64,000 nucleotides of DNA from Aplectana chamaeleonis (taxonomy: Eukaryota; Nematoda; Chromadorea; Rhabditida; Cosmocercidae). The stretch covers positions 1,041,001-1,105,000 of the forward strand of contig JAPDOI010000213.1 in assembly GCA_029168955.1 (NCBI GenBank). The letters are read 5' to 3'. Within the stretch, counting starts at the first letter, position 1. The number at the start of each line of letters is the position of its first letter. The notes below the pieces were generated by a model, which saw only the letters and a list, made by a program, of their open reading frames with translations, did not search any database and was not told the DNA's origin. Positions 21,001 through 27,900 of the stretch are shown piece by piece. The translations under genes and the position numbers were made by a program.

Positions 21001-22242
21001 ACTTTCTCAAAATTTACCCACAACTTTTTTTTTCTGGGAGTTTTCGGGTACGAATCTCGGGTTTTTGAAAAACTTAGACAGGTTTGGTTCGAAACCTTCC
21101 ACTAAGGGAATTTCGCGAGTTTTTATGATTTCCGAAACGCTACGGCAGGACTGCTTCGAAACTTCGCTGATGCCGAAAAATTGGAGCGCTTCTCCGGAAT
21201 CTGAGGGCCGTTTATCGATTTTCGGTCGGTTACGGTACTTACGGGAAGTATACGGTAGTTTGGTAATCGGTTACGGTACTTACGGGAAGTATACGGTAGT
21301 TTGGTAAAAGTCTCAGATTCAGCTGAAAACTTCCCTGTAAAGATAATTTAGGGTGCTGAACCCGAATCTGAACGCTTATCGCTTTTGATTACTAAGGTAG
21401 GTTACGCCAGCTAAATACCTCGGAATATCTAGAAACAGACCCCAAATTCGTGTTCAGGATCCCGAATAACGTCCAGAAAGAAAGCTTTTGGCCAAATCTG
21501 ATAACACCCTGAAAATGTCCCTCGCCTTTCCGCCCAACTGAAAAAGAGACCCAATAGCTCGGTGGGGAGAATCGTTCTGCAGTTGAAACATTGCATTTAA
21601 AAACGTCAATGCAAGTATATCAATTGGTGGATATTTCGTTGCAAACGACTAGATCTCTTGCTAGTCACGGAGCGTGCTGGTTGGCGAGTTGAATCAGATG
21701 AAATGCAGCGCAGCTGCGCGCGTCAGGCGCAGAACAGCTCAACGCGCTCTCCAAAAACGGGTTGGAGGGTATATACGAAAAGAGGATACCTTCAGCCGTG
21801 GTTTTTTCTTCAGGATAAAATCAATTACTTTCGATTTCCTTTCAAAATTCTTTTTCTTTTCGAGAAAAAAGGAATTTCGTGCACCACGCGTGGGTTGTGG
21901 GCGTAGTAAATATGGTAGGATGAGTCGCCTCTCTCTTGCAGTCCGAATTAAACTCAGGACCACTTCGCATCAATGGAATAGGGTGCTTTTACGAACAGAA
22001 AATGCGGGACAACTTCTCTTCAATGTACACCGCCCTCAAAATTTAAGAAGTGTGGGTTCTCGTGACGACTCTGATTTCTGTTTCAGGCTGATTGTACCCT
22101 GTTCGGGCAGCTTGCATCTACATTGTACATTCCTAGTGACAGCTACGCGAAAAACCTTCTCAAGGATCACTACCCTACCCTGGTAGCGTACTGCGAGCGG
22201 ATTCGGGACACGATTTTCGGAAGAGATTTCTCATCGGAGTGA
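26..22242 (+). CDS. CDR/FAX-type GST-fold membrane-anchored protein (cadmium-responsive / failed axon connections family), 7 exons
   Basis: Exons: 26-109, 9468-9605, 9666-9788, 10135-10205, 12989-13118, 13203-13337, 22087-22242. They sum to 837 nt (278 aa plus stop), the usual size for the family, and all phases agree. An in-frame TAA at 14-16 fixes ATG 26 as the start. Residues 1-28 hold a hydrophobic N-terminal anchor ([14 protein letters not shown]) followed by basic residues. Exon 2 gives the thioredoxin-like half ([12 protein letters not shown], then SPFCLKVE). Exon 3 has the LLPFIELNG and IADSQIII blocks. Exons 4-6 are the helical GST-C-like half, and exon 7 carries [10 protein letters not shown]. 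Exon 4 is only 71 nt; exons 3 and 5 are out of phase without it, and its donor is the GTGGGT at 10206. In this family, C. elegans CDR proteins respond to cadmium and Drosophila FAX acts in axons; enzyme activity is not established. Introns of 9.4, 2.8 and 8.7 kb are full of repeats. Exact orthologue not assigned. Confidence 0.93.
110..916. other. First part of intron 1, no element recognised
   Basis: AT-rich intronic sequence starting at the donor GTAAAT. It has G and C homopolymer runs near 186-193 and 325-332 but no coding exon, RNA gene or clear terminal repeat that I can see. Confidence 0.5.
1239..1474. mobile_element. Palindromic MITE A with TA target duplication
   Basis: Begins CAGTTGACCGC and ends GCGGTCAACTG, with arms of about 100 bp folding back around a short centre. 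TA flanks both sides (1237-1238, 1475-1476). The sister copy at 54141-54150 reads straight through the single TA, so this is an insertion with a TA duplication, as in Tc1/mariner-type MITEs. Confidence 0.88.
1501..1703. mobile_element. GC-rich palindromic MITE B with CTG target duplication
   Basis: Ends are GGGCGGCATGCATG and CATGCATGCCGCCC, with arms of about 90 bp and high GC. CTG occurs on both sides (1498-1500, 1704-1706), while the uninterrupted sister copy at 54169-54171 has it once. The 3-bp duplication points to a different transposase from element A. Confidence 0.85.
1985..2560. repeat. GC-rich arrays of ACCGCG / GGCTCCGCGG motifs
   Basis: Short degenerate units built on ACCGCGA and GGCTCCGCGG recur from 1985 to 2160 and 2370 to 2560. 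Near 2439-2500 a 22-bp unit (GGCTCCGCGGTAAAGCAGCC plus AC) is tandemly repeated. The right part mirrors the left (GCGGAGTCGCAGCG versus GTCGCGGAGCCGCAGC). An SL1-like sequence lies between the two arrays at 2217. Confidence 0.6.
2217..2241 (+). other. SL1-like sequence with retained GTA donor (copy 1)
   Basis: 2217-2238 matches the 22-nt nematode SL1 leader at 20 of 22 positions (core TTAATTACCCAAGTTTGA) and is followed by GTA, as in SL1 RNA genes. No Sm site or SL RNA body is evident downstream, so this is probably a pseudogene or SL-derived repeat. Confidence 0.4.
3468..3590. repeat. TTGCCG-motif repeat (copy 1)
   Basis: A run of TTGCCG/TTGCCGG motifs bounded on the left by CAGGGATGTGCGGCAA. 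Related copies are at 7982-8047, 14128-14225 and 19838-19925, several with a terminus close to CAGGGGTGTGCG. That terminus resembles hAT-type inverted ends, but a full TIR pair with an 8-bp duplication could not be shown. Confidence 0.55.
4507..4787. mobile_element. Palindromic element with GTCTCGACACGC arms (copy 1)
   Basis: Left arm starts TACTGTGCTTCTCTGG and runs through GTCTCGACACGC and GCGGCCGC. The right arm is its inverse, ending CCCAGATAAGCACAG. The centre is AT-rich. Other copies are at 41589-41858 and 42450-42731; all are non-coding. Confidence 0.8.
5476..7621. mobile_element. Large foldback element, about 2.1 kb palindrome with AAAGGCAGCATACACG-type ends
   Basis: The whole interval folds on a centre near 6560-6600. 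The left end (AAAGGCAGCATACACGCTCG) is mirrored at 7600-7621, and 5765-5785 (tccatagcagacgacc) is mirrored near 7434. Blocks at 5880-6060 and 7150-7350 are close inverted copies. A roughly 106-codon open frame lies in both arms (about 5875-6192 minus, 7049-7366 plus), with about 80% predicted residue identity. No known domain is recognised. It lies in intron 1 of the CDR/FAX gene. Confidence 0.85.
7982..8047. repeat. TTGCCG-motif repeat (copy 2)
   Basis: TTGCCG motifs end at GCCGCACATCCCTGATG, the inverse of the left boundary of the 3468 copy. Confidence 0.5.
8363..8812. mobile_element. Small foldback element of the AAAGGCAGCATACACG family
   Basis: The same terminal sequence as the 2.1 kb palindrome opens this 450-bp copy. 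The right arm (CAACTTCTCACTCATGTAGC, then CGATCCTGTATGCTACCTT) is its inverse. An inner block, CCTCCAAAACAGGGG, is mirrored near 8637. It looks like a short internal-deletion derivative. Confidence 0.78.
9809..10014. mobile_element. TIR element (GACTGTCCGC ends) in intron 3
   Basis: Left end GACTGTCCGCTCACGCGG and right end CCGCGTGGACGGACAGTC are inverted copies. An interior with CATCCCAGCTACCTGTTTGC resembles the element at 59819-60020 in opposite orientation. It explains why intron 3 (9789-10134) is longer than the 60- and 84-nt introns. Confidence 0.7.
10838..11986. mobile_element. TIR element of about 1.15 kb in intron 4
   Basis: 10838-10912 and 11912-11985 are inverted copies sharing GTGCTCAAACGATTTTTCTC and TGTGTTTCGAT, with weaker similarity extending about 40 bp further in. 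The interior has two CTCCTGATTTTG blocks in direct orientation near 11495 and 11660 but no transposase frame. Probably a non-autonomous DNA transposon. Confidence 0.68.
11990..12965. repeat. TACGGTAG-type diffuse dispersed repeat (copy 1)
   Basis: Contains the recurring phrases CTGAACACGAATCTGGGG-like, TACTGTAGGTTACGGTAGGT and GACCTCAGATTCGTAATCAG. Related stretches occur near 20990-21525, 32450-33165, 41400-42300, 47380-47715, 49925-50540 and 61540-62430. No coding potential; sharp ends were not defined. Confidence 0.6.
13515..13640. repeat. Short tandem repeat built on CGCGACGGTGCC
   Basis: About four to five degenerate units of 26-28 bp centred on CCGCGACGGTGCCT, GC-rich, at the start of intron 6 of the CDR/FAX gene. 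No CDS is supported. Confidence 0.55.
14128..14225. repeat. TTGCCG-motif repeat (copy 3)
   Basis: Opens GGGGTGTGCGGCAATTGCCG and continues with TTGCCG-type motifs and their inverses (CGGCAAATTTTCGGC). Confidence 0.55.
14461..15086. mobile_element. Foldback element with near-identical arms
   Basis: AAATTCCTGAAAGTTTAGG at the left is mirrored by CCTAAACTTTCAGGAATTT at the right. The arms, close to 290 bp each, differ at only a few positions and meet at a 50-80 bp centre near 14770. The same 67-codon frame appears in both arms with essentially one residue change, which reflects arm identity rather than a gene. It lies just upstream of the minisatellite. Confidence 0.85.
15150..15402. repeat. 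Minisatellite, 42-bp units, degenerate leading block (about 6 copies)
   Basis: Units such as CTGATGTCCTGCACACTTTC followed by TATGACGTCCTGCACACTCC are 42 bp and diverged from the main array. They grade into the canonical unit (TTTCTACGGCGTTCTGCGCA) before a TIR element interrupts the array. Confidence 0.88.
15403..15700. mobile_element. 298-bp TIR element inserted in the minisatellite
   Basis: The ends are inverted: AGCACGCTCATGCCGATCAT at 15403 versus ATGATCGGCATGGGCGTGCT ending at 15700. The match extends about 38 bp (TTTTCCGCAGGGCTACCGT). Minisatellite units resume on both sides. No coding content. Confidence 0.75.
15701..17388. repeat. Main 42-bp minisatellite array (about 40 copies)
   Basis: Unit: CCCGCACACTTTCTACGGCG, then TCCGGCGCACTCCCACTTGG, then GT. 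Variants (TTCTGCGCACACCCATTTGG, GTGTGGCGC, TTCGACGCTCTC) are themselves repeated in blocks: GCATGCTTTCTACGGCGTGT recurs 756 bp (18 units) apart at 16051 and 16807, and a six-unit block recurs 252 bp apart near 16921 and 17173. Because 42 is a multiple of 3, most frames stay open, giving a 611-codon plus-strand frame at 15645-17480. I treat this as non-coding, lying in intron 6 of the CDR/FAX gene. Confidence 0.95.
17389..18660. other. Intron 6 stretch with one imperfect hairpin
   Basis: Mostly AT-rich sequence. An inverted pair near 18262-18341 (ACTTGAATGTG...CCACCC versus GTGAGTGGTG...CATTCAAGT) is the only structure found. A GGTTCGAGACC box near 18186 is not part of a tRNA. Confidence 0.45.
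18664..18893. mobile_element. TIR MITE in intron 6
   Basis: Left arm CCAGAACGGCTCGGC through GACTTAACGATTGAATTAC is mirrored by GTAATTCAATCGTTAAATC through GCCGAACCGTTCTGG, with an AT-rich centre. Confidence 0.7.
19060..19830. repeat. Irregular CAGCCGGTAA-type repeat cluster
   Basis: CTCAGCCGGTAA or close variants recur many times at roughly 30-40 bp spacing between diverged linkers such as CGCCCGCTCAGCC. No regular unit and no gene are evident. Confidence 0.6.
19838..19925. repeat. TTGCCG-motif repeat (copy 4)
   Basis: TTGCCG motifs end in TTTGCCGCACACCCCTGATC, sharing the CAGGGGTGTGCGGCAA terminus in inverted orientation. Confidence 0.55.
20207..20350. mobile_element. MITE containing TGTGCGGAGTGAGGG motif (copy 1)
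   Basis: Terminal TTTCGGAGCCAAAGTT is roughly mirrored by AATTTTCACTCCGAAAC. The inner GCGCGCTTGTGCGGAGTGAG is mirrored by GCGTGCAGACGCACGC. Related copies are near 24731-24855, 39755-39890 and 62665-62795. Confidence 0.62.
20491..20695. mobile_element. CTCAGGCGA-ended TIR MITE (copy 1)
   Basis: Left CTCAGACGAATCTCGGCTCC and right GGCCGAGATTCGCCTGAG are inverted copies, and inner GCCACTG...GCAACAACAGTGGCCC also folds. Sister copies lie at 40790-40965 and 44653-44849. Confidence 0.75.
20771..20915. repeat. Inverted repeat, 145 bp
   Basis: GCCCGACTCGTTATCGAATT at the left is mirrored by ATTCGATAACGACTCGTCCG at the right. The arms are about 50 bp around a GATAGGATAGAG-rich centre. Confidence 0.65.
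20990..21525. repeat. TACGGTAG-type dispersed repeat (copy 2)
   Basis: Contains GGTTACGGTACTTACGGGAA twice in tandem near 21228 and 21268, with the CTGAACCCGAATCTGAACG and CCCCAAATTCGTGTTCAGG phrases of this family. Confidence 0.55.
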
Positions 22243-22312
22243 TGCCAGTATAAATATTGACTTGTCCACTGTACCAAATTGTTTAAGTGTACGTCATTCC
22301 CTCCATGTAAAG

Positions 22313-22318
22313 AATAAA
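22313..22318 (+). promoter_or_regulatory. AATAAA polyadenylation signal of the CDR/FAX-type gene
   Basis: A canonical AATAAA lies 71 bases after the stop codon at 22240-22242, followed by a T-rich stretch. This fits a short nematode 3' UTR. Confidence 0.75.
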
Positions 22319-23115
22319 ATTTTCATCAAATCTGTGTGTCTTCCAAAATATGTAGTACATACTTTCTAGGAAACCTCGCATGGCCTTATTCAAGCCTGTA
22401 ACTCATCGACCTTCAGTGCAATCTTTTGAGAATGAAAAGACTCGACTCAGCTTTTAGAAAAACAAATATTGACCGGCAGTAACTCTTTCTGCAGGACTAC
22501 CCCCCCCCTCCCCAGCTAATTCCGTTTTCAGATTCAAAAAGAGCGTGTGAGGTTTGGACAGGCAGCATTCTTCTTTTTATTGATGAGGAGAGGCATGCAA
22601 GATTTCCTGGACGGAAAAGTCTTGCCAGGGCCCAAAATGCCGCATGCCCAAAAAACAATCAGGTGCAAAGTTTTTCGATGTCTGTGATTCCGTTTTGGTT
22701 TCACATTCGTTCTGATAATTGCGCTGCAATTCGTCTTTTTTTCTAAATCATTGTCACGTTCATGTGGTGGCCGCATGAAACGATCGTCCCGATTATCAGT
22801 GCAAATCGATGTTTCTTTACTACCTGTCTTCTTGAAGATCCAGTACATATAGCTCTTCGAGAACTTTTCATACATTTTTCAACCGACGACACCAAAAATC
22901 ATTCGCATTTCCTCCAAGGTTGCGATTTAAGGGTCGTAAAGGCTATTCCTGGCCCGTTTTTGAGCGGTTTTCAGACCATGCTGTTGCAGGGGCACCAGTT
23001 CCTTCGATTTCTTATGAAAGCTTGCAGACTGTTCTTCTCGTCAACGCTGTCCTCAAACCTTGAACGTAGTCAACTTGGAAAGATCCAGCGCTTGAGGCAC
23101 TGTCTTAAGGGCTTC
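22319..23115. other. Intergenic, nothing recognised
   Basis: Downstream flank of the CDR/FAX gene. Short open frames exist on both strands, but none has a recognisable domain or paired splice signals. Confidence 0.4.
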
Positions 23116-23119
23116 GATT

Positions 23120-23655
23120 CTGAAGGTTTTGGCCGAAAAATAGCCGCGAAATGCCTGCTTGCAGCGTAATAGCCGCCAAATAGCCACCGAATAATGTTTG
23201 CCGCGGTATAGCCGGGGAATAGCCGCTAAATAATGCTCCCCGCCAAATAGCCGCCAAACCATGCTCGCCGCGGAACAGCCGCGAAATAGCCGGGAAATAA
23301 TGCTCTCCAGGTGAGTACACGACGCTCTCCAGACTTATGATTTGGAGGTCAACACCTCCGTTGGTTCAATTACCCAAGTTTGAGGTACTTGAACCTCGTC
23401 TACCCTCTGTAGGTCCCGCCCTACCGCTGGCGGCCCTGGATGGTGGCTCGGCGAGCTGGCGACGGCTGCGTCTTCGTTGCTTTTAGTTGCCTCTCCATAT
23501 TTCTCGGTTATTCTGCGGCTAGTTCTCGGCTATTTCTTGTTCGTTTCGTGGAAAGCCGAGAAATATTCGCGAAACAGCCGAGAAATAGTCCATCAGGAGC
23601 CGCTGCGGAGCCTGGTGGGCTATTTCTCGGCTATTTCTGTCCCAAAACTCTCAGA
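23120..23655. mobile_element. Foldback element of CCGCGAAATAGCC repeats enclosing an SL1-like module
   Basis: The left flank (GGTTTTGGCCGAAAAATAGC) and right flank (GGCTATTTCTGTCCCAAAAC) are inverted. The left arm, 23140-23300, is an array of about 12-bp AATAGCCGCGAA units. The right arm, 23500-23640, carries the inverse (TTTCTCGGCTATTTC). Between them, at 23363, is an SL1-like sequence. Confidence 0.6.
23363..23470 (+). ncRNA. SL1-like RNA module (possible spliced-leader RNA pseudogene or SL-derived repeat, copy 2)
   Basis: 23363-23384 matches the 22-nt SL1 leader at 21 of 22 positions and is followed by GTA, the splice donor of SL1 RNA genes. GGTTCAA at 23363-23369 pairs perfectly with TTGAACC at 23389-23395, so the single leader change (T5 to C) is matched in the stem. 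Downstream, GTCTACCCTCTGTAGG can form a hairpin. Similarity to the 28018 copy continues to GCTGGCGG near 23430. A typical Sm site (AATTTTTGG) is absent, which argues against a functional SL RNA. Confidence 0.4.
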
Positions 23656-24730
23656 GGAGGTGCTATTATGAGCAACAACCCAGCCCATGAAGACATCGCA
23701 CTGCACCATGAAACCTCCACTCCGATTTTCTAGCACTTCTCCAGTCCATAAGTGAGATTTCCTGTTCCCAGATACTTTCCCTTGCTGGCGTTGAAAGGAG
23801 AGCTGAGTAAATAAACAGGTACTGGCAGGCCTGCGCTTACAATTATTTGTTTCCGGATAATCAAGATGAAATCAATGGTGGTAGCATTTAACGCAACCCA
23901 TAGGGCCAAGTTCCAGCAACGGAGTGTTCGAAGGATTTTCGAAAGGAGAATCGGCTCTAACGGCTTACAGATGCGCATAATTGGATATTCACTACATACA
24001 CATTTTTTTATAATTAGCGATGATACCCACTACATCTTGTCCTACCCAGAGCAATTGAAAAAATACTCAAAGCACGAAGGGTGATCTAAATGTATTCCTT
24101 TCGGGCTCAAGAAGGAGCCTTTTTCACCATAAGACAATGGCGCATATGAATATAGTTGCCTTGAACTGATGTTGGAGATAGAAAACTCGTTAAAGGGTGG
24201 CCTTGTGTGACGCCAGTTTACACTCCATTCTCTGTCTTTGTCGTCCGTTCCACCATAATCGAAGACTTCCTGATGACTGTGCTGTGCTTCGGCCTACTTC
24301 CATTAGCTAATCTTTTTATGCCAAGTTGACCTGCCCTCTCATCTTCGAATTTATAGATGCAATCACTCCCTTTTCTTACTGGGCAGATGACTATCCTTCT
24401 AATTGTAGGACGTCTGACAGCTCATCATAGAGCTCGATATTTTGATTCACAGATTTTATGAGAAGACCTTCGTTTTGAAGTCTGATTTCGGTTTTTTACA
24501 GATTTCAAAGAGCTAAACGCATGAAAACTGTAGGACCGTGGGAACCGTAGAGAAAAAAGGTTCCCACTTAGACGATCTGTCACAGGTTCTGGGAACACAA
24601 TGGTCGCCTGTTACTAGTGCTGGCTTCGATTTTGACATTATTTTCCCAGAAACTAAAAGGTATAAAGGGGTATAACAAGTTCAATCCAATCAGTTCATTC
24701 CAAATGTTGCTGTACCCTCTATTTCAGGGC

Positions 24731-24855
24731 AAAATTTACTTTATTCTTTCGCGTGCGTGTGCGGAATGAGGGAAGAGAGAGCAACAAAGTGTGGAGAGAT
24801 GGAAACGCAGCATGCCTGCGCACACGCACGCGAGGGAACTGAGTAAATTAGACTT
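24731..24855. mobile_element. TGTGCGGA-type MITE (copy 2) upstream of the TTL gene
   Basis: CGCGTGCGTGTGCGGAATGA is mirrored by CATGCCTGCGCACACGCACG. It ends about 115 bp before the TTL start codon, so it lies in the likely promoter region. Confidence 0.6.
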
Positions 24856-24961
24856 TGAAATGGAGGGTATGTCAAAACTGTTTCTTTATCCTGAAAATCC
24901 TAACCTTTTCTTGAAAAAATGTTGTTAGTTTAAACTGGTCATTGATCTTGCTATTGTCTTT

Positions 24962-24968
24962 TTTTCAG
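24962..24968 (+). promoter_or_regulatory. Probable trans-splice acceptor of the TTL gene
   Basis: TTTTCAG ends one base before the start codon at 24970 with no upstream exon needed. That is the usual arrangement where SL1 is trans-spliced onto a nematode mRNA. A conventional 5' UTR exon cannot be excluded. Confidence 0.65.
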
Positions 24969-24969
24969 C

Positions 24970-27900
24970 ATGCTAGCCCTGATCTTCGCCTTTCTGATCT
25001 CAGTACCATTAGCTAGTGCCCTGGGTCGAACCCAATCAGTTGGAGTCAGAGGAGTTCTGATCTGTAACGATAAACCAGCTGCCGATGTTGAGGTGAAACT
25101 CTACGACGAGGATAAATGTGAGTATGAAATGTCACGGAAATCCTATTTGTGAACAAATTCTCATGTAACGTCGGCATGGATTTCAGATATAGTTTGCGTT
25201 CCCCATCAAAAATTGGCGCCAACTCGGTGCACCTATGGCATCGAGTTTGTGCCTACCTTAAATAAGAGACGCGAAGTATCATCAGATATGAGGGCAGAAT
25301 TGATGAATAAAAAGCTTGAGATTTGAGGGCAACACGAATTAGCAGAATGAGGTACCTTCCATGGCAACGGAAAAAGGCTGGCTCGGTTCCAAGTTTTCCA
25401 TTAATCGATAAGGAGGCAGTTGCTAATTTTTTTCTGGATTATGGTTTTTTCTGTTCCCTTCATTCTTTCGTAATATTCCAGTGAGTATCCATGGTAAAGC
25501 TTAAATGCGTCATGCGCGCTGGAAATCATTTGCAATTTTTGTGTACAATCAAACCTCTAGGGCTAGCTGACATCACACACAAAGCTTGAGGATCTCAAAA
25601 TTCACATCTTAAAAGTTATGGCAACCTGAAAACTGCTAAAGGGTCGTTCATCCAGCACTTTTTCATAGAATGTTGATGCAACTGTCTAACAACATGGAAA
25701 ACAATTATAGTCCAAACTCCACATGCAGAGCAACTTCAGAAAATGCATAAAACAGGTCTGTAAATGCAAAAAAAAAGCTTTCAAAACGATTTTGGCGCGA
25801 ACTTCAAATATTATTTTATAATGTATTCAAACTGTTTTTTTCTTTACAAATGAAGGTTTTTCATGGGCTCTATTGACATTTCCTTTCACTAAAGAGGACA
25901 AGCTATGAAAAATCATGAAAAAGTAATGAATGGTTTTCTACGCGTACGATACCTTTCGGGTGTAATGGTACTGTGTGTGGAGAGAGAACCTACCGTTTCC
26001 AAGGGTTTCGGTGCTTTTAAGTGCGAAATTAAGTGAAAACTCAAAAATTTTCAGGAGATTATGGCGGAACGTCCGCAGAGGCGCCCTTGTGGACGACAAC
26101 TTTTTAATTTTTCTACGAATTTTGTAGAGAAAAGCTCTAAGTGCGGTTATTTTGTTACGCAATCATGAACTATTGTGAGTTTTAGCATGGATATTATGAG
26201 ACGATTGACGCGCCGCCACAGCCAAGATCCCATTTTCGCTTCGCAAGCACCCCCAAGAAGTCGGTCGTTGCCACACAATAGGCCCCATTGTCCACATCAC
26301 ACGAAAATCACAACATCGTGTAGAGGGAGAACCGGGCGTTTGGGGGGGGGAGGCAAATAACGAATTGCTGGGCGATTGTAGGGGCAAAATTAGAAAGTTG
26401 AGTGGGTCCGCGTGCCGATCGTCCTTGATATCCATACTGCGCCCCATAACAGGAGACAATCGCCCCATAAGATGAATACACTTTAAGCTACAAATGCCGG
26501 CATTACTCACTTATTCAAAATACTCTACATTCTTGTAGTCCGGAATCAATAGGAATGACCAGGCCAGCAGAAAATTTTCTCCAACCAACCACCACCGAGA
26601 CTCTGAGCCCGACTACATAGTTTCCCGAGGTGAATTTTTGGAGTATCCCATTTTTTGAGTATCCCAGTCATAAGCTGCTTCCTTAAATGGGGCACAAAAG
26701 GTTGGTTCGAGAAGACGCTATTTATTTACAACCAAAACCCCGCATATGAGACCATTCTTCCAAAAATCGCTTTGAGTGAATCTACTTTTCCAGAAAATCC
26801 TACGGACATAAATATTTGTATAATGCATTTTTTGCACTTTCAGTGAGTCCTGACGAGCTGATGGCCTCTGGCAAAACGGACAGTCGGGGTCATTTTGAAA
26901 TCAAAGGACACGCAGAAGAATTCACATCGATCGAACCAAAGCTGAACATCTACCATGACTGCGACGATGGAATCATGGTGTGTGATCCTACTTCATTTTG
27001 TTCTTTTTCTATTATTAGACAGCAAAGTCCAATCGAAATTGCTTCGAAAATTCTCTCTTGAACAGATTCATTAACGCCACTTTTTTTCAATAAAACATGC
27101 GAAACCAGCGAGAAATATTCTTCTGCTCATGTGCACGTCGAAAACCTGGGAACCGAAGTTTTGGCAGTACATCTCCTTCAAGATTGAATTTAACGTAGGA
27201 AAATATGAGTTTTGTGAAATTTCGCGAGAATGGCTCAAAATAACCGTAGTTCACGTAATAAGTTTAGTCTGATGAATGGACGAGGCTGCGACGGTAAATA
27301 ACCGCTCTCGAATTGAAACCCCATTGGTCAGTGAGGCCGCCCACACCTCGCGGCCAGCGCCTGGTCTATGCGTCAGACTAAATCGAAAACGGAAACCATA
27401 TCTGCCTCAAACTCACCGCGAAAAACCGCGAGTTTACCGCTGACATAGAGGGAAATTACTACGAAAATTATCAGAATTTATCGATAAGTCTGCCGCGAAC
27501 TCTTCGCGAAAGTACCGCGATAACGCAGCTATCATTGCAATGAGAGTATCCTGGTGCAGCATGGGAGAAGGCTCAGTAGATAACGCGGCGTACCACGGAG
27601 CGATGAATTTGTAAGAATTGATGGTTAGAATCTTGGCATGCAAAGACAGAAATCACGATATATTCGCGGCAGAATCTCGGCATTGCTGCATTTTGGCCTA
27701 GTCGAGACAGCGACATCTCGGCAGATTTCACCGCGCTCAGACAAAAAGAAGCTCGACGCCCACTCGGATCCGCCCACTTTCCCAGACTCGGACAAAAAGG
27801 AGCTCGACGCCCACTCCGATCCGCCCACTTTCCCAGAGACACGCGATAGGCAAGTGCTCGCCCTTCTGACACGAAAACATGCCCATCGCGGGGATAAGGG

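Noticed and set aside
20553..21023. 156-codon minus-strand frame
   Set aside because: Runs through a CTCAGGCGA-type MITE and an inverted repeat; no domain.
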